A stretch of DNA of 64,000 bases, taken from the NCBI GenBank assembly GCA_030407085.1, contig CM059582.1, positions 54,263,001 through 54,327,000 on the forward strand. Direction: 5' to 3'. Source of the DNA: Trichopria drosophilae (Eukaryota; Arthropoda; Insecta; Hymenoptera; Diapriidae). The notes under the pieces were generated by a model. The model was not told the DNA's origin, ran no database searches, and worked only from the letters and a program-made list of their open reading frames with translations. Within the stretch, counting starts at the first letter, position 1, and each line of letters begins with the position of its first letter. The translations under genes were made by a program, and so were the position numbers. Shown here one piece after another: positions 23,711 through 37,001 of this stretch.

Positions 23711-24711
23711 TCACTTTCTTCAATTAAAAACGAAAAATTAATTTTCTAAATTCAAAGAATGACACATCCGAACAAAAAAACCGTTGACGGATGCAACAAC
23801 CGAGTTTTTCCGAAATGTGGCATTTTTTCTAGCGTCCTTAGGATTCTAAAATGCTTTGGGAAGTACATATTTCCGCCACGAGGGCCATCAGTGTTTCGAA
23901 ATTCCCATTTGAAAATAAAAATAACATTGTAATCTAATTGTTGTCGTCTAAAACTACGGTATGAAAAGTGCATTTAAATATCTGTACATCAATTGATGTA
24001 AATTTGTACATCTAGTGTTTGTACTCACTTGCATAACTTCGACAGAAATTGCATCATATGCAAACGGAGAAGTTCCACATCCGCCGATAGGTGGCTACAT
24101 ACGCATAACTTTATTTTTATTCCCGTTATAAGAATGCACTTTTCTTTCAAATGACAGCTATGATGTCAGAACGCGACCGAACGGATGTTGCGTCACCCTA
24201 ACGTTGCATATTTCTACACAAACAATGCTCGATTTTTTTATTACGTTACATACTTTTTGTGAATTGTAACGTGTGCAAATTTTGATACTAACATTTATTT
24301 AAAAGTTTAATGTTCTTCTTGTAGAATTCAACTATATTATTTTTAAACATCTTACGAGTTGGGACAGAAATATAACGCGATGAACGTGCTTAAAGTAGAT
24401 GATCTAATCATTCCGTTCGATGTTTTTATATTTCTGTTACTCCCCTAGCAAACGAAAAATTATTCAGAATTATTCGAAATTCTGAATCCTATTTTTATTT
24501 CCGGGATTAGAAAAATTCCAGACCACTCATTTCTGACGTGAATTGGTCGAACTTTACGATTTAATCTTTAAGAAAATGTATTTTTTTAATAACATTTTTT
24601 TTCCGTAAAATTTTTGCATTGAAATTGCGTATGATCTTCCTAAAATGAAGGAAAAGTGTCCACGGACCTTAAACTTAAAAATGTATGTGTTATAATTAAT
24701 AAATAAATATT

Positions 24712-24752
24712 TAGCAACGTTTCGACTCTGATATGAGTCCTTTGCAAGGCTG
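24712..24752 (-). ncRNA. Hammerhead-like motif, variant core
   Basis: The minus strand reads AGC, CTTGCAAAG, GACTC-loop-GAGTC, GAAACGTT, GCT. Stem I (AGC/GCT), stem II and GAAACGTT fit the hammerhead plan, but CTTGCAAAG replaces the CUGANGA box. The 51616 motif has the same variant, so this may be a subfamily and not random decay. Confidence 0.4.
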
Positions 24753-24979
24753 TGTATTTTATTATGTATGCGTTTGATTGATTAATTTCAAAATGTTGAC
24801 TTTAGTTCATTTGTTATAAGAAATTTATCATTCAACTTTATCATGCAACGTCCTTGATAAGAAATTTATCATTTAACTTTACAAATTAAAGTAGCGAACC
24901 CAAAATTCTTGAGCAACGGTCAAAAGCCCTTATATACAAGTTATTATTAAAATTAAAAAGAAATAAAAAGGTTTGTCCG

Positions 24980-25200
24980 CCATTTTGGGTTTTCTATTTT
25001 GAATGTATAAGGTTGATTAATAAATTTGTTATTAGGGATGTCATTTTACCTCAAGGTTTCAGGTTTTGTAAGAAAATCTTGTTTTGGAATCATTATTTTC
25101 GAAATAGTACCAAAATTTTTACAGCAAGCCGCCATATTGGATATCGTCAAATTAAAAAGCTTTGCGCATACATTTTAATAGTACTTTATCAGTAATTTAT
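24980..25200. other. Repeat remnants, no gene supported
   Basis: A CCGCCATTTTGGGTTTTC word recalls the dispersed repeat at 9775. Short frames here show no recognisable protein. Confidence 0.35.
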
Positions 25201-25494
25201 CATCCCAGCTTTTAGATCCATTTGCACAACAAAATATTCATCTTTACAATATTTGATACGACAAAAAATTCTAGTATTATATAACTCTATTAGTAAAAAA
25301 AAACTAATATAAAAAATGGGGTACTTATTATTGCAAAATGAGATGAGGGGAAACAAGCATAATGAAATAAGTAAAAACATTTGGTTTTGAGGCTATAATG
25401 GTAGCACCCGATCGTCAACGGAGGGGCATATCATAATTGCTGTTTTACTTCCTGCACATTTCTGCAATTTCATCTATTTAGCATACATTTTTGG

Positions 25495-25688
25495 GGCCGG
25501 GGAACGAAGTGCCGAAAATCAAAACCCTGAAAGGCTAAAATTTCGATATTGCGTGGGTCCAAGGTATTTTAATTCGCTTTCCTCTTGGCAAATTTTCAAA
25601 GACAAAGTGAGAAAAATCAGTCGAAACCATGCCACATCGAAATTTTGGCCTTTCGGTATGTTGATTTTCGGAACTTTATTCCCCGGCC
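25495..25688. mobile_element. GGCCGGGGAA short palindromic element
   Basis: The left end GGCCGGGGAACGAAGTGCCG pairs with the right end CGGAACTTTATTCCCCGGCC over about 60 bases with small gaps. The loop is about 70 bases. Size and structure fit a MITE. Confidence 0.6.
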
Positions 25689-25699
25689 ATTTTTGGCGA

Positions 25700-27400
25700 A
25701 TGGTAATATGGCGCTATTTAGAAACATGATACCATATTGAAAATTGCAAGAACTTCATTTTCAGAAAAATAGTTACTTTTATTACTTAACACCATAAACA
25801 GATTACTAAATGACGGCATTTTTTTCTTAACTCCCAAAACTTGACTAAAAGGGCAATCAAGTTTTTGACAAGCCAGTTGTGGAATAAGAGCCAATGTATA
25901 TATTATTGATGATACTGCATCGATTTTTAAAGTTCATTAAATTCATTAATAACATTTTTTTATTAAATGGTAATTTCATTAAACAAATAATTAGAATTAC
26001 TTTGATTTCAAAGAAGTTTCTTGAAAAATTTTGTGGTGTTCTGAATGTACGCAAAATTTTCTTCCCAAATTATTGTATATTGCATTAATGGATAGTTTCA
26101 TTCATTAGAAAGAACTTGGCCTTATTACATGATTTCAATGCTTTTTGTAGAATAAGAATACAGTCTTATAATTGCACATACTTTAATTCTGATAGCATTT
26201 TTTGTGGCAATTACGTTTTACTAATAAGAACTTGGCGAGTTTTTTTACAACAAGTGTTTTTTTGTGGGTTCACTTTACCGAGATCTTTTTGTCCAATTTC
26301 AATGCAAAAATCTTGTTGAAAATAACATTTTAGTAAAAAAAAATCACTTTTTTCAAATAATGCGGCGATTTGGATTTGAATTTTTCTTAAATGTTAATCT
26401 GTGGTAATTAATAATTAGTGATCTAGAAATTTTTCAATTCCAAAAATATATGACGAACAGACGTTGAAAACTTCCATGAACAAGTGTCCGTTTGGTCCTT
26501 AATGTTTAATCATTGAGTAAACATTCGGAAGTATAGAATGTAATATTTTCGAATGTTCGATAAAGCATATACATTAAAAAAAAAAACAAATGCCCACACA
26601 TACCATTAAACCTGGACCTTTTTCGATGATATTGTTTTGTATATAGGACCCTTCAACAGCTTCTAATGGTTACTGCACTAACCGCAGAACAGAAACCATT
26701 TATTTGTAAACAAAACCAGCAAGTATAATTACACACATTTCTAATAATCACGAAGCATTCGCAATATTCTTCTTTTAGAATGATAAACAATTTCTCACAA
26801 AATACTTCAAGAAGAAACAGAAAGCATTTAGACCAGTCAATTTAGACAAAAAAGGCATTTGCTCAACAATAAGTTTTTCTCAACACTCCCAACATGACCC
26901 ACAAGGAGAATCAAAATTGTCATCATTGTTCAGCCAAAACATCCAAACGAAGAATGAAATATTTTAAAAGATTCAGATTTAAGGTGTTCAATTCTATTTA
27001 TTGATTTTCGTGAAAAATTTCTTTTTTTAATAACTCACATACGGATAAGCGTAACGACATAATTTTTTTTTAAATACGCGTCTTGGCATAACTTAGATCT
27101 GATTAAATTTTGGTGCAGATCCATCCGTCTATTACTAAAAAACATTAGCCCCAATTACGTTTCTTCGTTGTTTTTTGCATTTATTTTGTAAAAATAAAAA
27201 TTTTATTCAAAAATGTCTCAAACAAAACATATAGATCATTAAATTCTCTGTAAAAAGGGTTTTATGCATTTTCTTCCTAAAGTCAACGATAATGCCATAA
27301 AAACTGTTTTAAAATGCTTATGAATATTGTCTGAAGAAGTATTGAATTTGGTCACCTCGGCAAAAAAATGACCCTATAGTTTTTCATCAAATTTCGACGT
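25700..27400. other. AT-rich intergenic DNA, no gene supported
   Basis: Several 60-70-codon frames exist in both strands but overlap one another and have no family signature. No strong inverted repeat was noticed. Confidence 0.4.
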
Positions 27401-27404
27401 TTCC

Positions 27405-27533
27405 ACCACCCCTTCCCGGGCGCAAGGTGGGGGAAAAAGAGAGCGGCGACCGACAAATATAACGAAACGGAACTGGGCAAATATGCTGGAACGTAAATAT
27501 AGCGAGACGCAAATATACCGGGACTCTACTATA
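27405..27533. mobile_element. Half of an AATATAACGAAACG-type CAGTAG element
   Basis: The right end CCGGGACTCTACTATA resembles the CAGTAGAGTCCCGG end of this class. Words AAATATAACGAAACGG, AAATATGCTGGAACG and AAATATAGCGAGACG are variants of one repeated unit. The left inverted partner is missing or diverged. Confidence 0.45.
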
Positions 27534-27659
27534 CTAAGAAACGTATGTTTCAGATTTTTCGATTATCGATTAAAACGTTGTTAAAAACGCCTTTAGACGA
27601 AATATTGTCATTTCATGCTAATTCACTATCCTATTTACTTGTATTTAATTGGCAAATAA

Positions 27660-28230
27660 ATAGCCTTCGGCAAAAAACGAGGTCATCAGTGATGAAGAAT
27701 TGCCACCAGTGAAATGCGTAAACGACAACATGGCCGTGAAGTTCCAATGGAAGTCAATAAATATGGCACTATTGATCTGTTGAAAAGTGCAGCTACCGAA
27801 CATAATGATATAGAAATGTTAGAACAAATCAGTACCTTTTCTGATAGTTCCGATATTCCTTATCATAAGTGTTGCAAGGATCAATACTTCGAGATATTTT
27901 AAAGGTGACGAAAGTGATTTCATTAAAAAGAGGAAGGCATCAAACACTGCGGATGTTATGCTGTGCCAAATGTTGGAAAAAATGCCTGTTTTTTTATCAT
28001 GTGAAGAAAGAATACCTCAAATTGCTAACTGAACAACGCAAACTATTATCGGATTTCATTAGCACCACTTCTTTTTCTGATCGTCACTTAGAAAACAATT
28101 TAATGGATACTTTTAATAATACGATCAAGATTATTTATGCTGAAAAGAAAAAATTTCTTGCTCCATCATTTTCCATATTACCTTTAATGATTTGTCGAAG
28201 ACCATGGCAATGAAAGAAAGATTTGTTTAG
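27660..28230 (+). pseudogene. Decayed coding fragment, family not recognised
   Basis: From 27714 one frame reads MRKRQHGREVPMEVNKYG and continues through DSSDIPYHKCCKDQYFEIF to 27899. After the stop there, sense continues in a shifted frame (KGDESDFIKKRKASNTADV, MLCQMLEKMPVFLSCEER) up to about 28030, then more stops and shifts follow. Amino-acid usage looks protein-like and unlike the AT-rich noise nearby. The IPYHKCC pattern recalls zinc-binding starts of transposon-derived proteins, but I cannot name the family. At least one frameshift and several stops make it a pseudogene or mobile-element relic. Confidence 0.4.
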
Positions 28231-28434
28231 TTGCAGCACAACTCCGAGAAGAGATTCTTAATTATTGAACAACAAAATTGCCAAAAGATTGCATTATTGG
28301 AGATCAAATGTTTTTCGTAATTATTTGTGTGACCTTATCATCCAGCAAACAAAAACAGAATTACTGAAAGAGATTCATTGTTTAATTTTGAAGTCTGCAT
28401 TTGTTCACCTTTGTAAATAATTCTCTTAATAATA

Positions 28435-28684
28435 CAGTAGGACCTCTCTTATTCGAACCTCTCTTATTCTAATTGCCTTTCTTATTCTAATTGTCCAGCC
28501 TCTCTTATTCTAACCGTTCCCCCACAAGTCTTCTCCCACTATCACACGAAAAGTCAACCAAAAATATTGTCCATGAATCACAAGCTCGCAAGCAAAGTAA
28601 GTGGGGGTAAGGGGAAAATTAGAATAAGAGAGGTCGGCGCCATCTTGAAAAACTTTACTAGTTAGAATAAGAGAGGTCCTACTG
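28435..28684. mobile_element. CTCTTATTCTAATT inverted-repeat element, copy 2
   Basis: The ends CAGTAGGACCTCTC and GAGAGGTCCTACTG are flanked by TA. It is longer than the 12600 copy because the word CTCTTATTCTAATT is repeated four times on the left. The middle again has GGCGCCATCTTG and GTGGGGGTAAG blocks. Confidence 0.75.
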
Positions 28685-30840
28685 TACTTCCTTCAGAACC
28701 ACACAAATGTTTTACAGATAAAATTTTGCAGTAAGTAAAGGAGTTATTTAGGTCTAGTTTTACTGGGCTTTGTTGATATCTACGTTGTTATATGAATTCT
28801 AAACATTCCTACTTTCAAATATGAAGTTAGTCCTACCGCCTATATTACTATAACAATGAATTGCCACAAATTGAACATTATCAAACGGGTTTCTTACAAG
28901 TAATATCCACCTTAATTTTCGTAGCTTTCGCAGTATAAATAAGTACTGTCCGTACTGTGTGTGGTAATCAGATGGACTCCCACTGATGTGCCTCCCTGAA
29001 ACTTCACTTAGGATGGAGGTCCAGTGAACCGTCATGTATTGTTCTGGGAATACGTACATGTGCTGTTGCAGCATATGAAGGATGAATGTAATAAATATTT
29101 AAAAAATAGTAATATGTACTTCCATTAATATTTATCATTTTTTCATTTAATATTCATTTATTTTGCAGTTAAAACTGTAAAACGAATGCATATTTATGTA
29201 TTTTATTTTCACACCAAATAAAGGTATTTGCTCGCAAGTTTTAAATAATAAATAAATATATGATGCACGTCTTAGACGGGCAATTTCCATATTTACCATC
29301 GTAAAAAAATTAGTCAATTTTTATGGCAAAATTTGCATTATTTCTGAACAAGCGGATGAAATTCTGTTATCAGAAAAAAATTATCTATTTTAGTTTTTGT
29401 GTACATCTGAGCTTTGTTTAAAATGCTAATGAAGTTTATAACACGTGTTACAGGTAAATACGTCGAATACAAAGTCATTCTAGTAAGTTCTGGAAAATTC
29501 TACGTCGAAATAATTTCATATTGATTAGTATTGCTACAAAACATACAGAAATTCAGAATGCGAAATTATATTATTATTTAAGTATATTATTCTGAATAAA
29601 TTTATATTTTTATTCTTTTAAAAAATACGTCGAATAGTTTGGTATTCATATGTGAACGGTAGAAATCTTCCTCGCTTGTTCGTAAATTTGGCGTTGATTT
29701 ATTGCCGGCTTAAAAATAAAGCGTATAAAAATAATCACGAAAATAAAAATCACACTCTTAGTATATAGTCATGGCATTTGAAATTCAAATATAATTGAAC
29801 ATTATTTTAATAGACTAATTAAAATTCTACATCCCATTGTATTCATTTCTTCTGGTATTTTATCCAATTGTTACGTGTAGATCTGGCTAGTAAATCTAAA
29901 GTAAACATTATTTCGGCCTATTTTCAAGACACTGAATTGCCTTTTACCGGGACTCGGCCTGCGAGACATGACTGTAAATTAATTTTGGTTGAATGTTAAT
30001 CGGGGAAACGTTAGAAATCATTTAGACCCGGAAAATTATTGGGTTTCAGGCACGACTGAAAAGTCGCTTGAAACCGCGAATGTTTGAATCCAGAACCTCA
30101 AGCCGACTGAGGAATCGTTAAAAGTTCTATACCAAATACATTCTGACAATTTCGGCTGATGCGCCTGCATTAATACAGAATCGCAATCGTATTTTTCTAA
30201 CAGGAAGTCATGAGTTTTTAATTTTCCCATTGTTTAGAAAATTATTTCCGTCTCGCGACTCAATGTTTAATTTTTCTTATCGATTGGGTTACGTCGTAGA
30301 ACGTTAAGTGGTTTTTTATGGTTTACAGTATACATTTCTTTTCGACCCACACGTTCTTCTTATAATTTTTAACTATTCGAATAAAACTAAAAATGAAATT
30401 TAATTATCGGAAATTTGTTGCTTAGAATCTCATTGTTAAAATAATACCAAACAATCGATAATTTTACTAAAAATTAATTTGTTTTATGAATGTGGAAAGT
30501 TATAATTTTAATTAGAATGGTCAAATTTTGTTTTTATTTTTATTTTTAACTGAACCTAATTGTTAAGTCTAAATTGAAGAATGATAGTTAACGTTAGTAA
30601 TTGTTTAATGTAGTGGCATTTCACTGGAGTGTTTGATTATTATGAGTGGATGAGAAGTAATGCCATCTTAAGGTTTAGAGTGAATAAAGCGAAGGGAAAT
30701 GATTTGAATGTAAAAGAGAAGAATGATTCTTTGATATAACTAGGAGGAGAATCCAGAGTCTTGAAGTAGTTAGGGTGAATGAATGAAATAAGGATCTCTT
30801 AGCCATGTGAACTACGAGAAGTCGAGTTGTGACTTTAATA
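28685..30840. other. AT-rich intergenic DNA, no gene supported
   Basis: Frames at 29074-28799 and 30230-30036 show no recognisable domain, splice context or protein-like composition. Confidence 0.4.
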
Positions 30841-30849
30841 CAAAGTGTT

Positions 30850-31072
30850 CCTGATTTGGATTGGTGCAGAATTAAATTCAAAACATACTCGGGTTCGTTG
30901 CGCGTTAGGACATTACAGGAAAGACCTCCAATAAAGTACAGATGTCTGCACTTGATAGGGAACCAGTTGAGTTTGCAACGATATGGCGAGACATGGCAGT
31001 CATATTTAAGATTAAAAATTAACCAGAGCCACTTGTTCAGCAGTCGCTGGCATTCATTTCTGCGTGGTTGAG
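30850..31072 (+). pseudogene. Possible decayed non-LTR retroelement gag fragment
   Basis: A short frame reads DLDWCRIKFKTYSGSLRVRT followed by LQERPPIKYRCLHLIGNQ. This loosely resembles the stretch before CCHC knuckles in gag-like proteins of insect non-LTR elements (R, P, x, x, C/K, Y, R/K, C, L). The knuckle cysteines and histidine themselves are not intact, and no reverse transcriptase follows. Confidence is low. Confidence 0.2.
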
Positions 31073-31731
31073 AGATACAACAGCATAGTGATCAAGATGG
31101 CGGAAAATCAGCGAAATTACCAAGTATATCGCCTGAGCTTCGGCGACATCGCATTCCTATTATATTTCAGACGCGTAATAGATGAATCAAGTTTACAAAG
31201 TAGTGACTTCATCTACAGTCAGTATAGCGACACCATTGACCTCAATGTTGGACCTTCCACCAATGGAAATTTTTGGCAAGTTGTTAGGTGATCCTATAGG
31301 ATTGTGTCCTTAGTTTTGGGTATATTAAGTGAACATTTCAATACTTAAGCATAGATAGAAACTAAAGTAGCCTTAGTATTACAATAGGATCCTCGGTTTC
31401 TCCTTTATACGAACTGAAAACAATAAGGATCCTAAGATGGAACCTTGGGGTACTCCTGCGAGAACCTTAGCCCAGTGCGAGAGCTCACCATCCGCATTAT
31501 ACACTTTTTTCACCACTTTTTCAGAGCTCTCTATATGAGATAAATTTGGGTCTGAACAAATTTTGAACCCATGAAATTTATAATTTTTTGATCAATCTTT
31601 TCAATGGTGATATACAACATTTAAAAAAAAATACACAAAATATTACTCATTTTCCTAAAAAACAATCAAAGGACCCCGCACAAATCTTATGGGAAGTGGC
31701 CCTCGGTTAAATTTGTTCAAACTGATGTATG

Positions 31732-32586
31732 CCCACATAGAAATAAAATCTCCAGAATATCCCCATAATGTCACAAACGTTACAATTGAAATATTGCAAT
31801 TGCAACATCTTCAGAATATTCTGAAAATATCTCAAACAAAATGTTGCAAATGAGATATTCTGATAACATTTCATTTGAAACATTCTATATGTATAATTCT
31901 CAGAATATTCTAGAGATGTAGTATTCGAAATGTCTCATGACATTTCAAACTTGATGTCAACCGAACGTTGCTCAGGAAATGTTGCAGAACATTGCAGATG
32001 AGACATTCTGGAAATATTTAATTCGCGATATTCTACACATATGGTTCTTAGAATATTCTGGAGATAATGCAGTGCATTTCTAGATATAATCTTGTTCACA
32101 CTATAATAATATAAATGCGACCATAGCGTAGTGGTTAAGACGTCAGCGTAGTAAACGGAAGACCCGGGTTCGATTCTCCGTCGGAGTAAATTATTTTCAG
32201 ATTCATAGATTTATTTGCGAGCGAAATTGTATAACTATATTCCGTAATATCATATATAACGAAACATACATAATAATAAAAATTAAATTAAATATCTATA
32301 ATAATTCGTTCTATTTTTGAAGTTTTCTTTATGGCCGAAATGTCTTTAGAATGTCAAAAGAATATCTGTAGAACAACTCCAGAATATATATGTTGTATCA
32401 CAGAATAAACTCAGAACGTCTCTACAATGTCTCTAGAATATTCCAGATGTCACCAGAATATCAAAAAAGCGGACATAAGATGTTCTGGGGATGTCTCTAG
32501 AATATTCCTGATAACATCTCCAGAATATTAATGTCTCAAAAGTAATATTATGGAAATGTCGTCGGGATATTTCTCTTCTATGTGGG
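31732..32586. mobile_element. AGAATATTCT iterated-word element, left palindrome arm
   Basis: The ends are CCCACATAGAAA and TTCTATGTGGG. The interior is filled with variants of AGAATATTCT, TCTCCAGAATAT and GAGACATTCTGG in both directions. The tRNA-like sequence at 32116-32188 lies in the middle. A larger relative with the same words is at 48782-50860. Confidence 0.7.
32116..32188 (+). repeat. tRNA-like sequence, probably SINE-derived or a degenerate tRNA
   Basis: An A box (TAGCGTAGTGG, 32124-32134) and a B box (GGTTCGATTCT, 32167-32177) are spaced as in tRNA genes. The T-arm has a mismatch, the acceptor stem pairs over only about four bases and the anticodon arm is poor. It sits inside an iterated-word element in the left arm of the 31.5-34.7 kb palindrome. 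It is unlikely to be a working tRNA. Confidence 0.5.
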
Positions 32587-33462
32587 TGTTATATATAGCT
32601 TTTGAGGTTCCGATGAAAAGTCCCCATTGCCACAAGGCCTGAAAATGAATAGTTTTTTCTGTATGTGCATCCAAATTACTAGTATTTTGCTATACAGCTC
32701 AGTTCGTTTTAAAGATATTTCATCGCGCATGAGCCCTTTTTAAAGCTTTTTTCAAGCCCTATCATTCGTCTTTATGACATCTTGACCTACAATGAAGATT
32801 TCTTTAGTTATAACGTCACAAACGGGAAAAAAATCTAATTTTTGAGATTTTCCGCTTTTAATTCATTTGGCTAAGTAGTTAACGTAATATCACCCGAAAA
32901 AAGTTGTAGAGCTCAAAAATATGAACAAATTAAGCCCTTATACGTTCCGTTTCGATAAAAAACTGAGCCCGTAAAGTGCATCCTAATGTTCTGGAATTGG
33001 CAATAAATGCGCGTCATCGTTACAAAGCCCGATTTTCGTAAATTCTCTCACATTAACGCACTCCTTATGGGTCTAATTTTTATCAAAACCTAATGTATAA
33101 GACGCCATTTTTTTCGTCTTCAAACCCTATAACTTTTCCTAGTGTGATATTACCTTACCTACTTTACGTTATGTTACGCGAAATGAGCTAAAAGCGGAAA
33201 ACCGCAAAAACCGGGATTTTTTTCCCTTTATGCCGTTATAACTAAAGAAATTTTCATGGTAGGTAAAAATATCATTAAGACGAATTGCAGGGCTTGAAAA
33301 AAGCTTTAATATGAGCTCTCACTCGATGGCATATCTTTAATAAGAACTGAGCTATAGCCAAAATAGCGATTTTTTTACATAAAATATTCCTGCAGAAAAA
33401 ACTATTCATTTTCTGTCCTTGTGGCCCTGGAGACTTTTGATTGGGACATCAAGAACTATAAC

Positions 33463-34002
33463 ATCCCAATAAGCACAGATTTTGAAAAAAGAATACTTTA
33501 TGACTTCACAAAAGTCCTCATGAAATTATACTTATAATATATAAGAAGTAATAAAAAATAATTCTTTTATAACAAATTTGAGTTATCGACCGAGTTTCTC
33601 GCAAGTGCACGAGTCTTGGGCAAGTTTGTATATAAGGAACCTCCAAAAGTAGTAACAGTACAACACACGCGGCATGCTGTATATTACATATATGTATTGT
33701 GTGCATTGTTACATGCGGATAACACGTATCTCTCTCTATCTCTCAAAATTAATTCCATACTTATTATTATACTTACTCAGTAAAAGAATTCTTTGTGAAC
33801 ACTTATTTATGGATTGTGAAGAAGATTTTTACAAAATGCGTTTAAAAAAAGCAGTCGTATCTAACTCTTAATTTAATAACTATAGCGGACATTCGTTATT
33901 TTTTAAAGCATTCACAAAAAATTTGTTTAGAATTCTTCTTTCATAAAAGCATTCAAGAAGTATTCTTTATGAATATTTCAACATTTCTTTTTACTTATTG
34001 GG
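33463..34002. mobile_element. CCCAATAAG iterated-word element, right palindrome arm
   Basis: The ends are ATCCCAATAAGCACA and TTTTTACTTATTGGGAT. Words AAGAATACTTTATGA, AAGTATTCTTTATGAAT and AAGAATTCTT recur in both directions. The flanking sequence is the inverse of that around the left-arm element, although ends and words differ. Confidence 0.65.
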
Positions 34003-34658
34003 ATACATCAGTTTAAGCAAATTTCACCGAGGGCCCCTTTCCATAAGGATTGTGCGGGGTTCTTTCAGGAAAAAAAATTGCAATCGATAAAAAGTGCTTA
34101 GAATTTATCAACTAATGCATTAGAATATTTTCAGATTTTTTCAAATTTGTTTTAGTTCAAGGAAAAATTCCAGAATTTAAATTTTCTAAATTTTCTCCAA
34201 AAATTCTGCGAAAGTTCAATTGTATTCTTTGATGAATTCTAAACCCTTTTCGTAATTATAATTTTCTTCGAAAAACTTAGTTTCGTAGTTAAAGCATCTT
34301 AAACATAATGATCGAAAATTCTCGTTTCGGACGCCATTTTGGATCATTTAGGTGGCAAAATTAACTTTCTAAATACAGTTTCCTGAACTTCAGAGTTCAG
34401 ACATCCCTCCACCATCAAAATTGGTTTCACAGTGATTTCATAACGGGTAGTTGATACAAATTCTAATGTAAACAAAAATTTCGTTTTTTTTTTGCACTTA
34501 AACTCATGTTTGTGTAATAAGTTTTTGTTTTCTAATTTTAAGTATTGCCATTGGAAAGGTCGATAAAAAAAATATCAAATCCATATTTTCAAAAATTTTG
34601 GAAACCCAAATTTATTCCATGTAGAGAGCTCTGAAAAGTGGTGAAAAAAGTGTCCTCG

Positions 34659-37001
34659 TGGGCGTTAATAGGTTATAGTATTTGAGGGTGAATGAAAACA
34701 CTTGACATTTAAAGTAAACAAAAATAGCGTTTTAACCAAGCAAAGTTGTTCAAAATTAATTTTTTTCGAAAAATTTTTGTATTATAAAGAAAAAAACAAA
34801 TGTTACGTCCATGACAGTCATTGTTTACCTTCACATATCCCTGAAAGGCAAACCACGGAAAGTAACAGTTATGTAATAATTACATAATGGTTACATTGTT
34901 ACATAAATGTTACATCGTTGTTACAGAACTGTTACTTTTGTGTTTGCAGGGATGTTATTATTACTCAGTTCCTGTGAAATTGATTACATTTTAGTTCGTG
35001 TTTTCATGTAAAAGAACAGCTAGTAGTGCTAGTCAATGTTTTTTAGGTTATGTTTATGTTCTATTCACGTATAATATCGGATTAGATCGAAAGAATTTCA
35101 ATGAAAATGGTCAAGAAACCGAAATAAAAATGTATTTAATTCGTTTTAATTCTGTTTCGTTTATTGGGATGTAGTGATAGAAGGCTCTAATTGGAAGGCG
35201 TCAGATTATTGGATGGTATTTTGCGGTTTTTCTTATTGCAAGGAACCTCCAGAAAACAATTCTACATTAGAGCGGTTGAAAATTTCAAAAATATTTTATT
35301 GTATACGACTTCTTGAAATCATTTGTTCTTTAAGGTTAAAAATAGTCCGGTACACCGTCATTTCATCACAGTGCTTTTCAACAAACGACGGTTCATCACA
35401 ACAATTCAACAAACGACAGTTCAACACGCGACTTTTCAACATATGACAATTTCAACACAAACTTATCACATGGTCATTTTCATCACAAAAATAACACAAA
35501 TAACAATTTATATAATGCCAAACTCCCCACTAAAAATTAACAACCGACAACCTACTATCATCTACTGCCTACAAAGTATTTTCATAATAATAATTTTTAT
35601 ATAAAATTTGTTATAAAATTTCTATATACAAAAATATCAATCAGGATAATTATTTGATATTGCATAATTTTGATATTTTTGTATATAACATTTTTATATG
35701 TATATTATTTACTTCATTACAGTAAAATAATTTATTATTATAAAATGTTCATACAAAAATATAATTTAATATTAATTATATGTTATAAAAATGAAATAAT
35801 ATTAATTATTATATATATCTATATTAATAAGTATACTTATTTCTAAATACTATTTTTCACATTTTCAATATTTCACATTGATTGAATGCACGACATTATT
35901 ATGTAATGTAATTAGTCTAATACAAACAACAGGAGTGACTACACGCTAGTCAACATGCCGCTTCATTTTGTTATAAGTAAACGTGGTAGAAGACAATTAT
36001 TGAGCAAAGGATTTATATATTGTTTTTTGCGACAGAGCGAAGAAAAAGTGCAATGGAGATGCAGTGAATATTTTATTGTAATTAATTAAATAAATTGTGA
36101 TGAAATGTACATATGGTGAAATTTTTTTTTATGCAATGTTTGTGGGATGTGATTGAAGTCAATGATTTCCATTTTTTTCATTTTAATTCGTTTTAATTCA
36201 GAATTGTGTAAATAAATGTTTATTTCTTTGTATCGGTCCTCTTAATTGTATCATAAGGTGAAATGTAAATAAACAAATAAAATGATGTAACTGGGATATC
36301 AGTTTACGTCTAGCGCAATAAACCAACCTGTTCATATATATGTAAAATTTTAGAAGTAACTATTGAATTTATTACGAAAAATCATCCCTTTAACACCTAT
36401 AATTTATTTTACTTTTCACCCTTTGTATCATACGATTAAGAATATTGTAATACCAAGAAATAAACATTTCTTTACATAATTATTTTGACTGTTAACTGGA
36501 AAAATAATTCATTTTATACAGCTCCTGATCTTTCCATTCCATTATAAAATTACTGGTTTTTTTTTCTTAAAAAGCATATTATGACTTAGTTTTTAACAAA
36601 TACATTCACTGATAAATTGTTCTCTGCAAACCAATCGTATTAGAATTATTTCCTGATGTTTTTTTAATTTACTAAACAAAATTGGATAACATTTTTTGTA
36701 AGACGATCAAAGATATATGCATTTCAGTTAAAAGTAACGAAGGTTATAGAAGAAGGAAACTCAACATATAAGAACAATTGTTCAATTTATTCAAAGTCTA
36801 TATTTCTTGAAATCAATCATATTTTGTCATAAATTTAAACATAAATAATAAAAAATGGTTATAAATGAAAATATTATTTATTAACTTTTTATAATACAAA
36901 TAATTTATTTAAAGAGTAACAATTTTTTGTATGTAGGAATATTTTTCTCTTCGGTGATACAGTTTTTCTAATCTTTTCTATCAATTGTCATCCAGGACCT
37001 T
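34659..37001. other. AT-rich intergenic DNA with one iterated-word patch
   Basis: At 35355-35480 the word TTCAACAAACGAC and its variants (TTCATCACAAC, TTCAACACGCGAC, TTCAACATATGAC) repeat six to seven times. The overlapping frames at 35174-35604 come from this patch. The rest shows no gene signal. Confidence 0.45.

Larger units (their letters stand above)
31500..34658. repeat. 3.2-kb palindrome with elements inserted at matching arm positions
   Basis: Outer arms: TTTTTTCACCACTTTTTCAG (about 31505) returns inverted at 34632-34652, and CCCCGCACAAATCTTATGG (31674) returns inverted near 34040-34058. Inner arms: AAAATGAATAGTTTTTTCTG (32642) returns inverted near 33393-33412, centred near 33.03 kb. 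The left arm holds an iterated-word element at 31732-32586, the right arm a different one at 33463-34002, at the same arm position. A further interruption lies at about 34090-34520. Confidence 0.8.

Noticed and set aside
32116..32188. Functional tRNA gene
   Set aside because: Poor acceptor and anticodon stems and a T-arm mismatch; only the internal promoter boxes are good.
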